A stretch of 55,478 nucleotides of DNA, from NCBI GenBank assembly GCA_025459265.1, contig JALOQX010000004.1:1-55478 (forward strand). The letters run 5' to 3'. Of this stretch, positions 47,149 through 55,478 are shown piece after piece. How positions within the stretch are numbered: position 1 is the stretch's first letter; the number at the start of each line of letters is the position of its first letter. Under the pieces are notes generated by a model that had not been told where the DNA came from, did no database searches, and saw only the letters and a program-made list of their open reading frames with translations. Source of the stretch: Pirellulaceae bacterium (GTDB lineage Bacteria > Planctomycetota > Planctomycetia > Pirellulales > Pirellulaceae). A program made the position numbers and the translations under genes.

Positions 47149-47909
47149 CGTGCCGACTCCAACTCGCGGTGAAACGCGTCGACATGCGCCCAGCACGCTT
47201 CGAATTGTGCGCGCGACAGCACGTGGCCTCCGAAATACGACCCTTCAAAGGCCCGCACGGTGTCCCCCAGCATAGTGTGCAAGTGTGTCCGTCCACGCAA
47301 CTCATTCAAGTATTGACGATTCGTCTTGCCTTTGGCCAGCCGGATGAGGTGGTGTCGGTCCAGTTGCTGGAGCTGATGTCCGTACAGCAGCACGATCGCC
47401 CGGCCAAAATCTCCGGCCGCGTGGCAACGACGCGCCGCCGCCAGCAAGTCCTGGGCATCCGGCGCCGCGACCGGCGGCAAATCCTCCAGCCGCGCTGCCG
47501 CCGCCGGCGCCGCGTCGCCGCCACCCTGTGGGGCCGAGCCAGCGCCCCGTCGCCATCCGGCGCGGCCGAGCGCCCAGACTAACCCGGCCAGCAGTCCCCC
47601 GAGCACGACCCACGCGGCAATCTGCAGCACCCGAGCGATCCACGCACGTGATCCCTCCCATCGCGCATCGTCCGGCGCAGACCGCTCGCTGGCCCAACTC
47701 GACCTGCGTCGCGCATCATCGCCACTGGGCCGCACGTCGAGCCGGCGCAGCACGTTGCGGTCGGGGTCGTACCATGGCAGGTCCCTCCGCGCGCGAAGTG
47801 CGTCGTGCGCGGCACCTACCAGTGTCGAGTCGGGCAGCGCCCGCTCATCCGGCAGCGTCAGGATGCCGCCAGCCAGTGCGCACCACGCCGCTACCCCCCA
47901 CACGCTCAT
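47145..47909 (-). CDS. DUF4129-type membrane protein
   Basis: 254 aa. One N-terminal hydrophobic stretch (about 2-18), a transmembrane segment at about 92-115 (IARVLQIAAWVVLGGLLAGLVWALGRAGW), and a C-terminal helical DUF4129-like domain (DAQDLLAAARRCHAAGDFGRAIVLLYGHQLQQLDRHHLIRLAKGKTNRQYLNEL). In these operons it accompanies DUF4350 and MoxR. ATG 47909 and the stop both overlap their neighbours by 4 nt. Confidence 0.8.
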   Translation of the reverse strand: MSVWGVAAWCALAGGILTLPDERALPDSTLVGAAHDALRARRDLPWYDPDRNVLRRLDVRPSGDDARRRSSWASERSAPDDARWEGSRAWIARVLQIAAWVVLGGLLAGLVWALGRAGWRRGAGSAPQGGGDAAPAAAARLEDLPPVAAPDAQDLLAAARRCHAAGDFGRAIVLLYGHQLQQLDRHHLIRLAKGKTNRQYLNELRGRTHLHTMLGDTVRAFEGSYFGGHVLSRAQFEACWAHVDAFHRELESAR

Positions 47910-48808
47910 GGCCCTTCCTCCGCCAATCGCATGCCTTCCGCGCGCATGCGCAGCTCGACCTCCCAACCCTCATGACGAATCCGCAGATCCAGATACGCCA
48001 GGAAGCGCGCCACACTCAGGAACAGGACCGTGAGCCACAGCGACAACGGGACCCCGACCCGAAACAGGGGGACATCCCACGACCAGTTCTCCAGCAGCAT
48101 GCCGCGCAGACACAGAGACGCGCCGAAGGCCGAGAGCGTCAACAGCGCGGCCACGACCGCGGCGACCAGCCCGAGATTCATGATGCTCCCGGCACCGGCC
48201 CCGTGCAGCAGCCGGCTCCGCTGCCCGGCCGTGACCGTCAGCGTCCGCCCTGCGCGAAGCGGTGCTTTCTCGAGCACGAGAATCTCGTTGAGAAACGGCG
48301 CCGTCAGGCGGCGCACCAGCGCGGCCAGGCACAGCAAGGCCAGGAACACCTCCTGGCCGGAATAGAGGCTGTCGCGCGGGATGAGCACCGCCAGCAGGAG
48401 CCCCAGGAACACGCCGCGCCCCACGAGCTGGCACCAGAACACCTGGGGCAGGCAGCGACCCAGGTCACCCACGACCTCGCGCAGCCGCGGCGCCTCCAGA
48501 AACATGGCTTGGCCCAGATACGCCGTGACGCAGACCGCGGCCAGGGGCGCTTCGAGCGTCACCAGCAGCAACATGGTCCAGGCGAAGCGCAGCACCACGG
48601 CGGACACCTCCTCGGCCGCGGCCAGGTCCAGGTCCCCCGGCAGGATCCAGTCGGTCAGCAGGTAGTTGAGCAGCGCAAACGGCACGGCGCCCAGCGCCAA
48701 GGCGCCGAGCAGTGGCCAGGCGTGCAGGCGACAGACCTGCAGGCTCAGATCGAGCGTGTCAAACAAGCCGCGCTCGCGAATCGCTATGAACGTCCGATCC
48801 AGGTGCAC
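47906..48808 (-). CDS. Multi-pass membrane protein of unknown function
   Basis: 300 aa with about six hydrophobic segments (about 35-55, 75-98, 125-145, 148-168, 205-228, 255-270). No family recognised; it resembles membrane-embedded proteins found in MoxR-DUF58-SpoIIM operons. ATG 48808 is 3 nt after the SpoIIM stop, and its own stop overlaps the DUF4129 gene by 4 nt, so it belongs to the same coupled operon. Confidence 0.75.
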   Translation of the reverse strand: MHLDRTFIAIRERGLFDTLDLSLQVCRLHAWPLLGALALGAVPFALLNYLLTDWILPGDLDLAAAEEVSAVVLRFAWTMLLLVTLEAPLAAVCVTAYLGQAMFLEAPRLREVVGDLGRCLPQVFWCQLVGRGVFLGLLLAVLIPRDSLYSGQEVFLALLCLAALVRRLTAPFLNEILVLEKAPLRAGRTLTVTAGQRSRLLHGAGAGSIMNLGLVAAVVAALLTLSAFGASLCLRGMLLENWSWDVPLFRVGVPLSLWLTVLFLSVARFLAYLDLRIRHEGWEVELRMRAEGMRLAEEGP

Positions 48809-48811
48809 GGC

Positions 48812-49762
48812 TCACGCTCGCCGCGGCGAGCCCAGGATAAGAATGTAGAACAACAACATCGCGGTCGACAGAATGGCCACGCCAGCCTTGAGTGCATACG
48901 GGAGCGCGGTGGGTGACAGGAACCCTTCGATCAGCGCGGCCAGCAGAAACATCAGCATCGCGGCACCCATCATCGGCATGGTGTCCGCCGCCGTGCGCTG
49001 CAGGGAGGCCGCCCGCGTCAACCCCCCGGTGCGGACCCACCCCATCCCCAGCCGTAACCCGGCGCCGGCCGCCAGCACGATCGCGGTCAACTCGAACGGC
49101 CCGTGGGCCGTCACAAAGTTGAAGAAGTTGGCGCTCTCCGGCACGTCCGGACGCGCCATGTACCCGAACGCCGCCCCCAGCACCAGCGCGTTGAACACGA
49201 CTTCACGCACACCCGGGATGATCAACAACCCCCACGCGAAACAGCGCAGGCCGATCCCCGTGTTGTGACGGATGTAGAAGGCCGCCATCGCGTAGTTCAC
49301 CGCGGGATCGCGATCCCGCAGCGGTTCCTTGAAGTTCTCTTCCAGCGACTGCAACATGGCGGGAGGCAGGATCTCCTCGGCCCACCCCGCCCGCCGGTGC
49401 GCCAGCGCCGCCGCGCCCAGAAACGTCGTCCAGAACAGAACGAACACCACCTGGATGCAGCGGTCGTGTCGGATCCGGGCCGGCACGTCGTGCAGCAGCG
49501 TCCGGCCCCACGCCGCGACGTCAAATCGCCGGCTGCGATAGAGCTGGTTGTGCGCACGCCCGACCAACTGGTGCAGGTACTGCACCGTACCGGGCGGAAG
49601 TTGATACGCGTCAGCCAACGCCAGATCGGCGCAGGCCGACCGGTACAATTCCGCCAGGCGCGCCGCCTGCGGCGCGTCCATCCGCCGGACAGCCTGGCTC
49701 GACAGCCGATCCAGTTCGAGCCAGCTCGCCTGCCTCCGTTCGAGTAAGGTGGCGACTTTCAC
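48812..49762 (-). CDS. SpoIIM-like (stage II sporulation protein M family) membrane protein
   Basis: 316 aa. A soluble N-terminal helical region (about 1-100), then about five membrane segments. Conserved parts: FYIRHNTGIGLRCFAWGLLIIPGVREVVFNALVLGAAFGYM and ELTAIVLAAGAGLRLGMGWV, both typical of the SpoIIM/DUF95 family. The name comes from sporulating Firmicutes; no sporulation is implied here. The start is GTG 49762, whose last two bases with the next base make the TGA of the upstream RDD gene (GTGA), so translation is coupled. Confidence 0.85.
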   Translation of the reverse strand: MKVATLLERRQASWLELDRLSSQAVRRMDAPQAARLAELYRSACADLALADAYQLPPGTVQYLHQLVGRAHNQLYRSRRFDVAAWGRTLLHDVPARIRHDRCIQVVFVLFWTTFLGAAALAHRRAGWAEEILPPAMLQSLEENFKEPLRDRDPAVNYAMAAFYIRHNTGIGLRCFAWGLLIIPGVREVVFNALVLGAAFGYMARPDVPESANFFNFVTAHGPFELTAIVLAAGAGLRLGMGWVRTGGLTRAASLQRTAADTMPMMGAAMLMFLLAALIEGFLSPTALPYALKAGVAILSTAMLLFYILILGSPRRA

Positions 49763-50571
49763 GGCGCGACGTCCCCGTGATCGGCGATGAACAGGCGATG
49801 ATACATCGCGCAGAGCAACAGATCGTAGCTCGTATTGTCGGGCAAGTCGAACCGGGTCAACAACGGCTGCGCCAGGTGCCGCGCAATCTCGCGGCGACGG
49901 GCCGGCGACAGGAACCGCCGCCGCTCCGCATAGTGCGATAGCGCCCGCGCCATGCTGCGACTCACCCGCAGGTCCGGCGGCAAATACTCCGCCAACTCGA
50001 CCGCACGCGGATCCTCGATCGGCGCCATGCCCGGCAGCCAGGGACGGTCTTCCACCACCACGATCGTGTGCGTCACGAGATCCCCCAGCCGCTGGAAGCG
50101 TCGATTGCAGGCCATCGCCACCAGCCCGATCGCGAACGTCGGTATCAGCGGCACCGGCGGACCCCCCAGAACCTCCGCCGAAATCAGCGGCCCCGTATCC
50201 ACCACGCGCAGGATGTTCCGCAGAACCGCCTGGTAGGCGTTCACCGGACGGCCATTGGCCGCCAACACGCGAATCCCCATCAGCCGTTTGCCGGGCGTCT
50301 GCCCGTTCCAGTACGCCTCGCACAGCCCGCCGTAAAACCAGCTCAAGAGGAACTGCGCCAAGAGCCAGATCGCCCACGACGCCGCACCGATCCCGATCGC
50401 CAGCGCGGCCGCCAGCAGCGCGACTCCGACGAGCAACAAGGCCTGCAAGCAGACGTCGATCACGTAGGCCGGCAGGCGCCGAAACGGTCCCGCCAGCTGA
50501 TAGTGGAACGTAATGTTCTCGGGTGTCACAATCTCGATAGTCGTGTCGATCGGGAGACCCGCAGCAGGCAT
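49759..50571 (-). CDS. RDD-family membrane protein
   Basis: 270 aa. RDD family: PFRRLPAYVIDVCLQALLLVGVALL gives the RD...D motif, then two or three membrane segments to about 165, with NGQTPGKRLMGIRVL, the conserved loop. The C-terminal 100 residues are soluble and helical (LSPARRREIARHLAQPLLTRFDLP). Start ATG 50571; ribosome site weak. It is the first gene of the seven-gene operon, and its stop overlaps the SpoIIM start. RDD proteins have been proposed as transporters, which is not shown here. Confidence 0.85.
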   Translation of the reverse strand: MPAAGLPIDTTIEIVTPENITFHYQLAGPFRRLPAYVIDVCLQALLLVGVALLAAALAIGIGAASWAIWLLAQFLLSWFYGGLCEAYWNGQTPGKRLMGIRVLAANGRPVNAYQAVLRNILRVVDTGPLISAEVLGGPPVPLIPTFAIGLVAMACNRRFQRLGDLVTHTIVVVEDRPWLPGMAPIEDPRAVELAEYLPPDLRVSRSMARALSHYAERRRFLSPARRREIARHLAQPLLTRFDLPDNTSYDLLLCAMYHRLFIADHGDVAP

Positions 50572-50700
50572 CGGGACCAGTCCCCAGGAACTCGCGCGAC
50601 GAACAGGACATACCTTCACCGCGCCGCTGCCGGCCCTCGGCAACGGCACGACGCCGTATTATCGGGCGTCCCCGGCCACGCGGCAACACGTAGGGTGAAG

Positions 50701-50732
50701 GTGAACCTCCCCCGCGTGAACGCGGGGGCTTC
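50701..50732 (-). mobile_element. Relic end of an IS200/IS605-type (TnpB) element
   Basis: On the minus strand GAAGCCCCCGCGTTCACGCG, GGGGAGGTTCAC: an 8-bp perfect stem (50709-50716 and 50721-50728) with a 4-nt loop, followed by GAGGTTCAC. This layout (GAAGCCCCCGC-hairpin-GGGGGAGG-TTCAC) is the right end I remember from IS605/TnpB elements. No tnpA, tnpB or left end is seen nearby. Confidence 0.45.
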
Positions 50733-50779
50733 GGCGCGGCGTGATGCAACGTTGGCCGCCGGTCGCGCGCAGTGGCACG

Positions 50780-50808
50780 TTCACCGGCTGCTGCGCTCGG
50801 TGTATACT
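50780..50808 (+). promoter_or_regulatory. Possible promoter for the SDR gene
   Basis: TTCACC (50780-50785), a 17-bp spacer and TATACT (50803-50808), 44 nt before the ATG. Confidence 0.45.
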
Positions 50809-50851
50809 CGTCGCGAGGTAGCCAGGGCGTGTACGGGAGGACCAACACATC

Positions 50852-51583
50852 ATGAAACTGCAGGGGAAGACGGCCCTGGTGACGGGCGGGGCCACGGGGA
50901 TCGGCTGGGGGATCGCCCAGGCGCTGGCCGGGGCCGGGTGCCGCGTCGGCATCGCCGGACGTCGCGCGGACAAACTCCAGGCCGCCGCAGAGAGCTGGAC
51001 GCAGTCGCCGGCCATCGTGTGGCATCCGGTCGATGTGGCGGACCGTGCGAGCGTCGCCGAGCTGTTTGAGTGGGCTGCCGCAGCGCTAGGCCCCATCGCG
51101 ATCCTGGTCAACTCCGCCGGCATCAATATCGCCAGCCGCACAATGGCCGCCATGCAGCCGGCTCAGTGGGATGAAGTGCTCGCCATCAACGCAACGGGCG
51201 CCTACAACTGCATGTACCAGGTGCTGCCTCAGATGCGCGCCCGCCACGACGGGCTGATCATCAACATCTCGTCGATTGCCGGCAAGCGCGCGATCGCGCT
51301 GGGCGGCATTGCCTATTGCGCATCGAAGTTCGCCATGACCGCCCTGGGTACCGCCGTGGGGAACGAAGTGGCGGCGGACGGAGTGCGGGTGACGAATATC
51401 TACCCGGGCGAGGTCAACACGCCGATCCTGGAAAACCGGCCCGTCAAGGTCTCGGAGGAACGGAAGGCGGCGATGGTCCAGCCGGAAGATTTCGGTGACC
51501 TGGTCGTGGCCCTTGCCAGCCTGCATCCCCGGGCACATGTCTCCGAGTTGGTCCTCAAACCGCTGGTCCAGGAATTCTGCTGA
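50852..51583 (+). CDS. Short-chain dehydrogenase/reductase
   Basis: 243 aa. Classical SDR: nucleotide loop VTGGATGIGWGIA (about 10-22), NSAGIN (NAG-type, about 88), catalytic Ser in NISSIAGKRAIALGG, and catalytic Tyr-Lys in YCASKFA (about 155-161). NAD(P)H-dependent; the substrate cannot be told. ATG 50852 has GGAGGA at spacing 9 and a TTCACC-17-TATACT promoter upstream. Confidence 0.9.
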   Translation: MKLQGKTALVTGGATGIGWGIAQALAGAGCRVGIAGRRADKLQAAAESWTQSPAIVWHPVDVADRASVAELFEWAAAALGPIAILVNSAGINIASRTMAAMQPAQWDEVLAINATGAYNCMYQVLPQMRARHDGLIINISSIAGKRAIALGGIAYCASKFAMTALGTAVGNEVAADGVRVTNIYPGEVNTPILENRPVKVSEERKAAMVQPEDFGDLVVALASLHPRAHVSELVLKPLVQEFC

Positions 51584-51750
51584 AGCGGCTGCTTCGCGGT
51601 TTCACCCGTTCGCCCAACTTGCCCGATTTCGCCTTGCCGTGAAGCCGTGCGCGCCGGTACACTCCGCCGCCCTGTCAGCGAGGTGTCCGCGCTGCGCCAG
51701 CCGACCGCCGGCTCGCAACCTCCTCAGCGAAATCAGGAACTCCCGCGTCC

Positions 51751-53412
51751 ATGCATCTTTCGGCTCTGGTGATCGCGATAAGCACGTTGCTCTCCGACGG
51801 TGCGGACACGGTGCTGGTCTGCCCGCCGGCGTATCTGCAGGTAATGCGGCCATGGCTGGATTACCGGACCGCTCAGGGACACCGCATCGCCATCCTTCCG
51901 AACCAACCTTCGGCTCAGCAGATTCGGGTGGAGATTCGCCGCTGTGCTCAGGCGGGCACGTTGCGGCACATCGTATTGGTGGGCGATCACGAGCCGTTGG
52001 CGACGATTGATCCCCAGATTCAGGCGCGGTGTGTCCCCACTCACCTGGCACCGGCTCGCGTGAACGTGCGTTGGCGTTCCACGCCGGAACTGGCCACCGA
52101 CAACTGGTACGCCGACCTGGACGACGACGGCGTTCCCGACGTCACGATTGGACGCTTCCCGGCCGACAGCCCGCAGGACCTGAGCATCATGCTGGGCAAG
52201 ACGCTCGCGTATGAGCTGATGCCGACACCCGGCCGCTGGTGTCAGCGCATCAATTGCATCGCCGGGGTGGGCGGGCTGGGGCCTCTGATCGATCCCCTGG
52301 TGGAACTCGCCACGAAGAAGTATCTGACCAGCGGCATCCCGCCGGAATACGACCTGTCGATGACGTACGCCAATTGGCGCAGCCCATTCTGTCCCAGCCC
52401 AGCCCAATTCCATGCGGCCACCGTGCGCCGGTTCAACGAAGGTTGTCTGTTCTGGGTCTATATCGGCCACGGGTACCCCTACCAACTCGACCGCGTCCGT
52501 GTCCCGGGCAGCACGCACCACATTCTGAGCACAGCCGACATGGGCCAGCTGGATAACCGGCAGGGGATACCCATCGCGATTTTCCTGGCGTGTTATACCG
52601 GTGCTTTCGACTTGCCGTACGACTGCCTGGCGGAACAGATGTTGCGTGCACCCGGCGGTCCCGTGGCGGTACTGGCCGGTTCCCGCGTCACCATGCCGTA
52701 TGCGATGGCCGTGTTCGGCAACGGACTGATGACCGAGTATTTCCAGCAGCGGCGTGCGACGCTCGGCGAGGTCATCCTGCACGCCAAACGGCAGACGATG
52801 GACGAGGACCCCCATCCTGCGGACCGGAGACTGCTCGATCTGTTTGCCCGTACGATGAACCCCAACCCGCAGTCGCTGCGCGCGGAGCGTCTTGAGCATC
52901 TGCAGCTGTTCAACCTGCTCGGCGATCCGCTGCTGCGTCTGAAACATCCGCAGGACATCGAGCTGGATGTGACGACTCGCGCCGTGGCCGGCACCCAGCT
53001 GGAAATTCGCGGCCGCAGTCCGCTCGCCGGTCGCTGCCGCGTGGAACTCGTTGCGCGGCGCGACCAGCTGCGTGGCGAGCCACCCGTGCGGCAGCGCTTC
53101 GACAACTCGGCCACCGGGCAGTCGGCGTTCAATGCCACGTATGCCCAGGCCAATGACCGGTGCTGGTCGCAGCGGGACGTGACGGTGTCGGGCGGCGAGT
53201 TCCTCACGGCCCTGCAGATCCCCCCCGAGGCCCGCGGGGATTGTCATGTCTGCGTGTTTCTGGAGGACGGCACCGGGCAGTCGTTCGCGCTGGCCGCTCG
53301 CGACATCTACATCGCGCCCGCGAAACTGGCGACACTGCCGGCCACTGCTAGCTTGCAGGACGGTGATCCGGCTGCCGACGGGCCGGCCCACGCTGCGGAG
53401 CGACTTCGCTGA
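51751..53412 (+). CDS. Peptidase C25 (gingipain-like) family protein
   Basis: 553 aa. The first 18 residues are hydrophobic but lack positive charges, so a signal peptide is possible but weak. The catalytic domain has the typical DNWYADLDDDGVPDVTIGRFPA (about 117-138) and the catalytic pair YIGHGYP (His about 240) and FLACYTGAFD (Cys about 281). A C-terminal beta-sandwich region follows (about 400-530). Gingipain-like cysteine peptidases cut proteins outside the cell; this one lacks a visible secretion-sorting tail. A TPR protein follows after 125 nt. No clear ribosome site. Confidence 0.85.
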   Translation: MHLSALVIAISTLLSDGADTVLVCPPAYLQVMRPWLDYRTAQGHRIAILPNQPSAQQIRVEIRRCAQAGTLRHIVLVGDHEPLATIDPQIQARCVPTHLAPARVNVRWRSTPELATDNWYADLDDDGVPDVTIGRFPADSPQDLSIMLGKTLAYELMPTPGRWCQRINCIAGVGGLGPLIDPLVELATKKYLTSGIPPEYDLSMTYANWRSPFCPSPAQFHAATVRRFNEGCLFWVYIGHGYPYQLDRVRVPGSTHHILSTADMGQLDNRQGIPIAIFLACYTGAFDLPYDCLAEQMLRAPGGPVAVLAGSRVTMPYAMAVFGNGLMTEYFQQRRATLGEVILHAKRQTMDEDPHPADRRLLDLFARTMNPNPQSLRAERLEHLQLFNLLGDPLLRLKHPQDIELDVTTRAVAGTQLEIRGRSPLAGRCRVELVARRDQLRGEPPVRQRFDNSATGQSAFNATYAQANDRCWSQRDVTVSGGEFLTALQIPPEARGDCHVCVFLEDGTGQSFALAARDIYIAPAKLATLPATASLQDGDPAADGPAHAAERLR

Positions 53413-53537
53413 CCGCATCCCACGCCGCCAAGAACCGCGCCGATTTCTCTTGGAACAACCGCGGGCAATCGATATCATTCCGACCTGGTATCGGTCGAGG
53501 ATCAGGTTCTCCGGTTCGTTTCGCTCAATGGTGGAAC

Positions 53538-54668
53538 ATGGAATTCAGACTGTCGCGCCGAAGCCGGACGACTGCGGGCGTCCTGGTCTGGGTCACGATC
53601 GCAGCTCTTAGCGGTCCACTCACCGCTCAGGTCGGGCAGGACGCGCAGTCGCTGAGCCGCGCGCTGTACGACCGGGCGACCGCGGCTGAGTCGCTGGAGG
53701 AACTCGAGCAGGTGCTTCATGACGTTGACGATCTCCGCCAGCGGAGCGGCGATGCGGCGCTGGCCGACTATCTCACCAAGCTGCAGGCCTGGGTGCTGCA
53801 CCGGCGCGGGGAAGCGTACGTCAAGCGGGCGGCGGAGGCGAGCGCCGCAGGAAAGGTCGACGAAAGCCGCCGGCTCGACGGCAAGGCCATGCAGGACTTT
53901 CACGAGGCGGTGCGGCTCGACCCCCAGCGTTGGAAATCGTATCACCATCGCGGCGTGTGCTATGCGCTGGCCGGCAAATTCGAACAGGCGTTGAGCGATT
54001 TCACGAAGACGGTTGAGTTGCGGCCCGCCTTTGCCAGCGCCTGGTTCAATCGTGGTGAGATCCGCTATGAATTGGGCCAGTTCACCGAGGCGTTGGCCGA
54101 TTACGACGAGGCGATTCGTCTGCAGCCCGACGATGCCGGCTATTACACCAGCCGCGGCCACGCGCAGTTTCAGCTCCGGCATTTTGACGCGGCCCTGGCG
54201 GATTACAACCGCGCAGTGCTGCTCGATCCGCACAACCCCGAGCGTTTGGTCTATCGAGGCGAGGCATATCGCAGCCTGGGGCGGTGGGCCGAAGCAGCCA
54301 CCGACTTCCGCCAGGCGGTGAACCGGAACGCCCGGTTCGGGCGCGCGCTGCAGAGCGCCGCCTGGCTGATGGCCACCTGTCCCGACGACAAGTACCGGCA
54401 CACGGAACTGGCCGTGCGCGCCGCGCGGAAGGCGATCGAGATCGATGGCGAGGACGACTACATCTACTTGGACACGCTGGCCGCCGCGCTGGCCAACCAG
54501 GGCCAGTACGAGGACGCTCAGCGCACCGTGCGGCGGGCCATCCGGCTGGCTCCGCCCGAAAACACCGCGCCGCTGCAACAGCGCTACGCGCTCTATCGCG
54601 GCGGCAAGCCGTTCCGGCAGACAGTTGACTCCGGCGCGCCCCGCGTGGCCCGCCAGGAACAGCCCTGA
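53538..54668 (+). CDS. Exported TPR-repeat protein
   Basis: 376 aa. N-terminal signal peptide (MEFRLSRRSRTTAGVLVWVTIAALSGPLTAQ by its parts: basic start, hydrophobic core, LTAQ cut). At least four TPR units lie in about 105-270 (AMQDFHEAVRLDPQRWKSYHHRGVCYALAGKFEQALSDFTKTVELRPAFASAWFNRGEIRYELGQFTEALADYDEAIRLQPDD and so on) and one more near the C terminus (YIYLDTLAAALANQGQYEDAQRTVRRAIRLAPPE). TPRs bind partner proteins. Downstream of the C25 peptidase; it ends 19 nt from the opposing CPBP gene. Confidence 0.85.
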   Translation: MEFRLSRRSRTTAGVLVWVTIAALSGPLTAQVGQDAQSLSRALYDRATAAESLEELEQVLHDVDDLRQRSGDAALADYLTKLQAWVLHRRGEAYVKRAAEASAAGKVDESRRLDGKAMQDFHEAVRLDPQRWKSYHHRGVCYALAGKFEQALSDFTKTVELRPAFASAWFNRGEIRYELGQFTEALADYDEAIRLQPDDAGYYTSRGHAQFQLRHFDAALADYNRAVLLDPHNPERLVYRGEAYRSLGRWAEAATDFRQAVNRNARFGRALQSAAWLMATCPDDKYRHTELAVRAARKAIEIDGEDDYIYLDTLAAALANQGQYEDAQRTVRRAIRLAPPENTAPLQQRYALYRGGKPFRQTVDSGAPRVARQEQP

Positions 54669-54687
54669 ACGGCCGCCGCCCGCCTGC

Positions 54688-55478
54688 TCACCACAACCGC
54701 CAATCCTGCCAGATCAGCACGTACGCGCCGAGGACTGCGTTGGTCACCGCGTGGGCGACCACGCAGTCGGCTGGCTGCCGCGTGCGCACGTAGAGCGCGG
54801 TGATGAGCGAGAACCAGAGGGCCGCCGCAATCGGCTCGGCCGGATGAGCCAGCACTCCATAGGCGGTCGCCACCGCCGCGGCACCCCACGTCACACGCCC
54901 CCAGGGAATGCTCCACCACTGGGCGTGCTGTACGAACCGCATCAGAAACCCCCGCAGGAAAAACTCCTCAATCAGCGGCACCACCAGCACCAGACCGGCG
55001 AACCGCAGCACGAGAAACAACCCCAGGAGCAGTGGGGTGTCCCCCAAAGCGGCCCAGGGATTGAACGCCGGACGCGCCGTGGAAGCGGCCCAGTCCGTCA
55101 GCCCGGCTGCAGCCCAGACGCGTTCCTCCCAGCCCGCCCGACAGACCAGGATCCAGAGCACGCCACCGGCCACGCCGACCGCCAGCGCTGGAGCTCCCAC
55201 ACGCCACGACACGCTTCGGTAAACAGGCCATACCAGTACGACGGCCGCCAGCGTGGCGAAAAACTGCAGGGCGTAAGCCAACGGGTAGCGCGGTCGCCGA
55301 ATGCCGTCCTCACCCGCCATCTCTTTCGGGGGGGGAGCGTCCGCCGCGGCAGCGTCCGGGGCTGCCCGGTTTGCGGGTCGGTCGCCCGGCGGGCGGTCCG
55401 CGCCAAGAGAGCCCACCAGCAGGTAGACGACCAGCGGCAAGACGTAGGGGAACCACGTATCGCGTGCCAGCCACCGCT
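54688..55478 (-). CDS. CPBP-family intramembrane metalloprotease, 5' part missing
   Basis: At least 263 aa in the window; the gene runs off the right edge. The frame remains open to 55478, reading WLARDTWFPYV before LPLVVYLLVGSL, which is the usual start of these proteins, so the TTG at 55440 is not the likely start. Several membrane segments, and the protease motifs are present: IEEFFLRGFLMRFV (EExxxR), FSLITALYVRT and VVAHAVTNAVLG (HxxxN). CPBP proteases process membrane-bound substrates; CAAX processing itself is not implied. Confidence 0.85.
   Translation of the reverse strand, partial: RWLARDTWFPYVLPLVVYLLVGSLGADRPPGDRPANRAAPDAAAADAPPPKEMAGEDGIRRPRYPLAYALQFFATLAAVVLVWPVYRSVSWRVGAPALAVGVAGGVLWILVCRAGWEERVWAAAGLTDWAASTARPAFNPWAALGDTPLLLGLFLVLRFAGLVLVVPLIEEFFLRGFLMRFVQHAQWWSIPWGRVTWGAAAVATAYGVLAHPAEPIAAALWFSLITALYVRTRQPADCVVAHAVTNAVLGAYVLIWQDWRLW

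Noticed and set aside
50701-50735. CRISPR-like repeat
   Set aside because: The hairpin resembles a type I repeat in outline, but it occurs once and there are no spacers or cas genes.

Overview
The window is GC-rich, densely coded bacterial DNA, most likely from a member of Planctomycetota (Pirellulales-like is my guess; no rRNA is present to prove it). Reasons: a Ser/Thr kinase with a multi-span membrane tail, an FHA protein, an ECF sigma factor and a zinc anti-sigma-like protein side by side; FloA; a C25 peptidase; a MoxR-DUF58-DUF4350-DUF4129-SpoIIM-RDD operon; and many proteins that look like planctomycete-type conserved unknowns. There is no phage, CRISPR array, rRNA or intact insertion sequence.

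Layout. (1) 1-3800: threonine catabolism (kbl, tdh), a methyltransferase and an exported coiled-coil protein. (2) 3.9-13.0 kb: a signalling island with two hybrid histidine kinases (each ending in REC and HPt domains), an NtrC-type sigma-54 activator and two fusions of a receiver domain to an RsbW-like ATPase. (3) 13.2-22.6 kb: a glycosyltransferase coupled to an unknown protein, an Eis-like acetyltransferase, prfB with a programmed frameshift, mnmA, floA, a glycoside hydrolase and tRNA-Val. (4) 22.8-31.2 kb: translation genes thrS-infC, then rpmI-rplT-pheS-pheT, split by a glycosyltransferase on the other strand. (5) 31.2-36.1 kb: a regulator, a short glycosyltransferase, a RidA-like protein, a degenerate GGDEF protein, a thioredoxin-protease fusion and a small ORF. 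(6) 36.6-43.5 kb: coiled-coil membrane protein, FHA protein, Ser/Thr kinase, membrane protein, ECF sigma factor and anti-sigma-like protein. (7) 43.5-50.6 kb, minus strand: a seven-gene operon with junctions of no more than 4 nt. (8) 50.8-55.5 kb: an SDR dehydrogenase, a C25 peptidase, a TPR protein and a CPBP protease cut by the window edge.

How the parts work together. The signalling island looks like a phosphorelay that could drive both a sigma-54 activator and two anti-sigma-type switches. The 36.6-43.5 kb block looks like an envelope-sensing kinase and ECF unit. The translation genes keep the classical order except for the inserted glycosyltransferase, and carry several candidate RNA control elements. 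Start sites were chosen from ribosome binding sites, domain boundaries and gene overlaps; several longer open frames run into neighbouring genes and were shortened. All function calls rest on motif recognition by eye, without database searches.
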